Below, in pieces: positions 60,968 to 64,000 of a DNA stretch of 64,000 nt; the stretch's first letter is position 1; every line of letters starts with the position of its first letter. Made by a program: the position numbers and the translations under genes. Under the pieces are notes generated by a model that saw only the letters and a list, made by a program, of their open reading frames with translations, was not told where the DNA came from and searched no databases. The DNA comes from Nitrospira sp. (GTDB taxonomy: Bacteria; Nitrospirota; Nitrospiria; Nitrospirales; Nitrospiraceae): NCBI GenBank assembly GCA_018242765.1, contig JAFEBH010000002.1:434001-498000 (forward strand), read 5' to 3'.

Positions 60968-62020
60968 TCAGCAGATACGCGGCAATTGCTCTCCTGAGAG
61001 AAGATCGAGAATCCGTTGTGTGCCCAATACCGTTCGCAGCACAACCGGCGGAGTAGACCAATCCATAACAGCGCCGACACGAGCTGCCTGGCTCGCGGCC
61101 TTGTGTCTCCGCATCACAGCCAGAGCCGCTTCGGCCTGTGGCTCAGGCACCATGGCGACGAATCGTCCTTCATTGGCCACATAGAGAGGATCCAGTCCCA
61201 AGAGTTCACAGGCTCCACGCACCGGCTCGTTCACCGGAATAGCCGTCTCCTCCACCGTCATGCCGACCTTCGCTGAAACGGCCAGTTCGTTCAACACGCT
61301 TGCTAGCCCGCCACGGGTGAGATCGCGCAGGCAATGGATGTCGATGCCGCTGTCGATCAAATCGGCCACGATTCCATGTAATGGAGCCGTGTCGCTTTCA
61401 ACGTTGCCGGCGAACGTCAACCCCTCACGCACACTGAGCACCGCCACGCCATGAGACCCGAGATCGCCGCTCACAAGAATCGCGTCACCAGACTGAATCA
61501 ACGTCGGCAACACACGAACACCGCTCGGCACCAGTCCGACGCCAGACGCATTGATGAAAATTCCGTCGCCCTTACCGCGATCCACGACCTTGGTATCTCC
61601 CGTGACAATCGACACACCCGCCGCCCGCGCAGCTTCAGCCATGGAGTTCACCACTCGCTGCAACACCTCCATACTGAGCCCCTCTTCCAGGATGAAGCCC
61701 ACGCTGAGATACAGCGGCTTCGCACCGCACATGGCCAGATCGTTGATCGTGCCGTTCACCGCCAAACTCCCGATGTCGCCGCCCGGAAAGAACAGTGGAC
61801 GCACGACGTAAGAATCGGTCGTAAAGGCAAGCGTGCCCTTCTCCACCGGCCAAGTCGCACCGTCATGCATGGAGTCCAGCATGGGATTGTGGAAAGCCCC
61901 CACGAAGACGTCTTGAATCAACTCCTGCATGAGCCGCCCGCCGCCGCCATGTGCGAGCTGGATGGTGCTCTTTGTTGAAAGCGGCAGCGGACAAGCTGGC
62001 TCAAATGGTTTGTTGTTCAT
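60968..62020 (-). CDS. hypE: Hydrogenase maturation protein HypE
   Basis: A 350-residue enzyme. HypE dehydrates the carbamoyl group on its C-terminal Cys to make the cyanide ligand of the [NiFe]-hydrogenase iron. The C-terminal PRIC carries that Cys. HypE/PurM motifs: HGGGGRLMQELIQDVFV near the N-terminus, FTTDSYVVRPLFFPGGDIGS, NDLAMCGAKPLYLSVGF and IVTGDTKVVDRGKGDGIFIN. ATG at 62020 is chosen; the longer frame to 62140 translates intergenic filler. It lies 137 bases downstream of hypD in transcription order, so the two form a partial hyp cluster; hypA, B, C and F are not in the window. Confidence 0.96.
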   Translation of the reverse strand: MNNKPFEPACPLPLSTKSTIQLAHGGGGRLMQELIQDVFVGAFHNPMLDSMHDGATWPVEKGTLAFTTDSYVVRPLFFPGGDIGSLAVNGTINDLAMCGAKPLYLSVGFILEEGLSMEVLQRVVNSMAEAARAAGVSIVTGDTKVVDRGKGDGIFINASGVGLVPSGVRVLPTLIQSGDAILVSGDLGSHGVAVLSVREGLTFAGNVESDTAPLHGIVADLIDSGIDIHCLRDLTRGGLASVLNELAVSAKVGMTVEETAIPVNEPVRGACELLGLDPLYVANEGRFVAMVPEPQAEAALAVMRRHKAASQAARVGAVMDWSTPPVVLRTVLGTQRILDLLSGEQLPRIC

Positions 62021-62157
62021 AGTCGTCTTGCGTATCGCAATCCCAAGATCGAAATTTCTGGTTGCGGGTTTCGACTTTCGAGTTACCGGAACCCGAAACG
62101 CAAAACGCGCAACTCTTAACCGACGCGAGACCCCTTTCAATCTTCACTGCTCACCCC
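62021..62157. repeat. Repetitive intergenic filler between hypD and hypE
   Basis: On the minus strand this reads runs such as GGGTAAGGGGTGAGCAGTG and CGTTTTGCGTTTCGGG with AACTCGAAAGTCGAAACC, a quasi-repetitive style often seen as dispersed intergenic repeats in some bacterial genomes. In-frame translation upstream of hypE (RVARFAFRVPVTRKSKPATR) comes from it and is not part of the protein. Copies elsewhere cannot be checked in this window. Confidence 0.4.
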
Positions 62158-63261
62158 TTACCCTTTACTGGCCCCTCGGTATCGGTAATACGCGGCGCAA
62201 GCCCCTTCGCTCGACACCATCGGCGCGCCTAACGGCTGTTCAGGTGTGCATCGAACCCCGAAGGCAGCACAATCCATTGGCTTGAGCAAGCCTTGGAGGA
62301 CCAGTCCACTTTGGCACTCTGGGTCCTCTTTCCCTTCAGTGAGCTGCGACAGTTCCAGCTGAAACTTCACCTCGGCGTCATAGGTGCTGTAGGCAGATTT
62401 GAGACTCAGACCGCTCGCGGGAATCTCGCCGATGCCACGCCATGCACGAGGAGCTGGTTCGAAGACTTCGTCGACGATGGTCCTCGCTGGCCGGTTTCCC
62501 TCTCGACTGACAGATCGCACGTACTGATTCTCGACTTCGATCCGCCCCTCTTCCAATTGGCTGACCAGCATGGCCACACCTTCGAGCACGTCGAGCGGCT
62601 CAAACCCGGTCACGACGATCGGCACGCGATATTTCTGCGCGATGGTCTCATACTCCTCATAGCCCATCACGGTACAGACATGGCCGGCAGCGAGAAACCC
62701 CTGGATTCGACTCTGTGGCGACGACAGGATCGCTTCCATCGCGGGGGGCACCAACACATGGGCTATCAACAGACTGAAATTCGTGATGCCTGTCTGCTTT
62801 GCCTGCACCACCGCCATGGCCCAGGCCGGGGCAGTCGTCTCGAATCCCACAGCGAAACAGACCACTTCGCGATCAGGATGCTTGCGGGCAAGTTCGAGTG
62901 CATCCAACGGCGAATAGATAATCCGGACATCCCCACCTGCCGCCTTCACACCAAACAAGTCACCACGAGAACCAGGCACACGCAGCATGTCCCCGAAGGA
63001 GCAGAAGATCACATTTGGCAAGGATGCGAGGCACACAGCCTGGTCGATCAACGACACCGAGGTCACACAGACCGGACAGCCAGGTCCATGAACCAGCGTG
63101 AGATCTTGCGGCAGCAGGCTATCGAGCCCAAACCGCACAATGGAGTGGGTCTGGCCCCCGCAGACCTCCATGATCGTCCAAGGCTGGGTGACCGTCTTCT
63201 TGATCCGCTCCGCTAGCGCCGCCGCCACCGCACGATCGCGAAATTCATCCACGTACTTCAT
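62158..63261 (-). CDS. hypD: Hydrogenase maturation protein HypD
   Basis: A 367-residue protein. HypD, with HypC and HypE, transfers cyanide to the iron of [NiFe]-hydrogenase. Conserved elements: [19 protein letters not shown] with the redox Cys, [36 protein letters not shown] and [13 protein letters not shown]. The C-terminal Cys cluster that holds the 4Fe-4S cluster includes [20 protein letters not shown] and SEGACAAY. The start has GGGAT upstream. Hydrogenase genes themselves are not in the window, so which hydrogenase it serves is unknown. Confidence 0.97.
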   Translation of the reverse strand: MKYVDEFRDRAVAAALAERIKKTVTQPWTIMEVCGGQTHSIVRFGLDSLLPQDLTLVHGPGCPVCVTSVSLIDQAVCLASLPNVIFCSFGDMLRVPGSRGDLFGVKAAGGDVRIIYSPLDALELARKHPDREVVCFAVGFETTAPAWAMAVVQAKQTGITNFSLLIAHVLVPPAMEAILSSPQSRIQGFLAAGHVCTVMGYEEYETIAQKYRVPIVVTGFEPLDVLEGVAMLVSQLEEGRIEVENQYVRSVSREGNRPARTIVDEVFEPAPRAWRGIGEIPASGLSLKSAYSTYDAEVKFQLELSQLTEGKEDPECQSGLVLQGLLKPMDCAAFGVRCTPEQPLGAPMVSSEGACAAYYRYRGASKG

Positions 63262-63402
63262 GACGGTGATCCCCAGTGACTCTGTTGTTCGGTATCATCC
63301 CCCCGATCATTATAGGGTCTTCCTGGAGACAACCACCCTCCAAGAAGTGGCGAAGCATTAGTGCTCCTCCTTGTGGATCGGTCGCGGTCTCAACGCGTAG
63401 CA

Positions 63403-63987
63403 TCAGCACAAATATGCCCCCAAGAGGTCACCCAGAGACCGTGAAAACGCAACTTGATACCTCGCATCGAGCTTTGCCTGCATCGCGCGTGAGATTGCCC
63501 CCTTTTCAGCCACCACCCGAGAAGAGTATGGAATCGCTGTGTAGAAGGATTGCATATCGAACACGTCGTTCGTCGCAATGCTGCCCATCTTCGACTCAAG
63601 CCGCGCCGCCATCTCGGCTTCAACATTGAGTGTCGGCACATCTTCGACAAGCGCGAGGACTGCACGCTCCCCGAGCACCTTGAGCTGTTCGAACGAATGG
63701 CCAAGACTATTGAGTATTCGGATGAAGGTGTCCTGGTGATCCATAAAGAGCTGAGCCGCGTAGGCGCGGCGACGAAGATTAACGGACTCCCCTGTCAGTC
63801 GCGCGCGTCGTGCTTCGATTCTCTCGACAAGGTCAGCGGTACCTGCGGCTAGCTTGGAGTGGGCGGCTCGGCGGCGCATGTCGTCTTGGTTCTTCATGTA
63901 GTCGACGTACTGATCAGCCGGATCGATGAAAGCATTTATGCGCACCATTCTCTGAACCTCTGCGGACGACGTTATCAGTTCGTCCAT
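63403..63987 (-). CDS. Hypothetical protein, probably cut by the window end
   Basis: At least 194 residues; the frame stays open upstream of the ATG at 63987 through the last bases of the window (codons for AFEP), so the true start may lie outside. It is helical throughout: FIDPADQYVDYMKNQDDMRR, ADLVERIEARRARLTGESVN, AAQLFMDHQDTFIRILNSLG and MQAKLDARYQVAFSRSLGDL. No family or motif was recognised. It is on the same strand as hypD and hypE and 141 bases upstream of hypD, but with no shown link to hydrogenase. Confidence 0.6.
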   Translation of the reverse strand: MDELITSSAEVQRMVRINAFIDPADQYVDYMKNQDDMRRRAAHSKLAAGTADLVERIEARRARLTGESVNLRRRAYAAQLFMDHQDTFIRILNSLGHSFEQLKVLGERAVLALVEDVPTLNVEAEMAARLESKMGSIATNDVFDMQSFYTAIPYSSRVVAEKGAISRAMQAKLDARYQVAFSRSLGDLLGAYLC

Positions 63988-64000
63988 TGGCTCAAAGGCC

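Noticed and set aside
62293..63216. A 307-codon plus-strand frame antisense to hypD
   Set aside because: HypD motifs are on the minus strand; this frame is shadow.
1..64000. CRISPR array, IS element, prophage or integron
   Set aside because: No regularly spaced repeats, transposase, integrase or phage structural gene is visible in the window.

Overview
The window is a bacterial chromosomal segment of moderately high GC, densely coding on both strands, with no rRNA, tRNA, CRISPR array, transposase or phage gene that I can see. The mix of genes (several P-type ATPases, MscS channels, a ferritin-like protein, short cytochrome c, HypD/HypE, many small secreted or membrane hypotheticals) and the style of the intergenic DNA fit a Nitrospira-like member of the Nitrospirota. 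That is an inference from general impression, not a marker-gene assignment.

Bases 1-15300 form an ion-homeostasis block. It holds a tandem universal stress protein, a Na,K-ATPase-like (P2C-type) pump, a MacA-like adaptor with a MacB-like permease but no ATPase gene between them, an MgtA-like pump, a decayed MscS fragment, an SLC13-type carrier with RCK_C domains, an intact MscS channel, a two-TM RCK potassium channel and NhaA. Bases 15440-22470 (minus strand) hold two overlapping-gene operons, each joining a glycan enzyme to an MFS exporter: BON protein > MFS > amylo-1,6-glucosidase-like enzyme, and GT4 glycosyltransferase > MFS. Bases 22780-25000 carry an unassigned two-gene unit that looks like a sigma-like protein followed by a membrane coiled-coil protein. 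Then come an SGNH hydrolase with membrane segments, a Ca2+-type ATPase and, directly upstream of it, a decayed Na+/Ca2+ antiporter with two in-frame TGA codons.

Bases 30600-52400 are a patchwork of short units: aldehyde dehydrogenase, two related secreted small proteins, methyltransferases, a GH13 glycoside hydrolase, an MBL-fold membrane hydrolase, GNATs, a Crp/Fnr regulator, an ABM-like protein, a SHOCT protein, a secreted TPR protein, a ferritin-like protein, an AEC transporter, a four-CBS protein, a small zinc-ribbon pair, a macro-domain protein and an FGE-like protein. Two small membrane proteins (30617 and 44602) are paralogues with an L7/L12 C-terminal-like domain. At 47928-49873 an M20 amidohydrolase and a GNAT/cyclic-nucleotide-binding gene are joined in one reading frame and each is broken by a one-base homopolymer expansion.

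Bases 52800-64000 hold an HME-type RND metal efflux pair (adaptor and pump, no outer-membrane factor) divergent from a glutathionyl-hydroquinone-reductase-like GST, a 27-residue membrane protein missed by length cut-offs, a second tandem Usp, a short cytochrome c, hypE and hypD, and a gene truncated by the window end. A known type of dispersed bacterial repeat is inserted in frame within the RND pump gene. No clearly novel defence or mobile system was found. The most unusual features are the gene-decay events, the odd metal-site residues in three P-type ATPases, the sigma-like/membrane pair and the L7/L12-like membrane paralogues.
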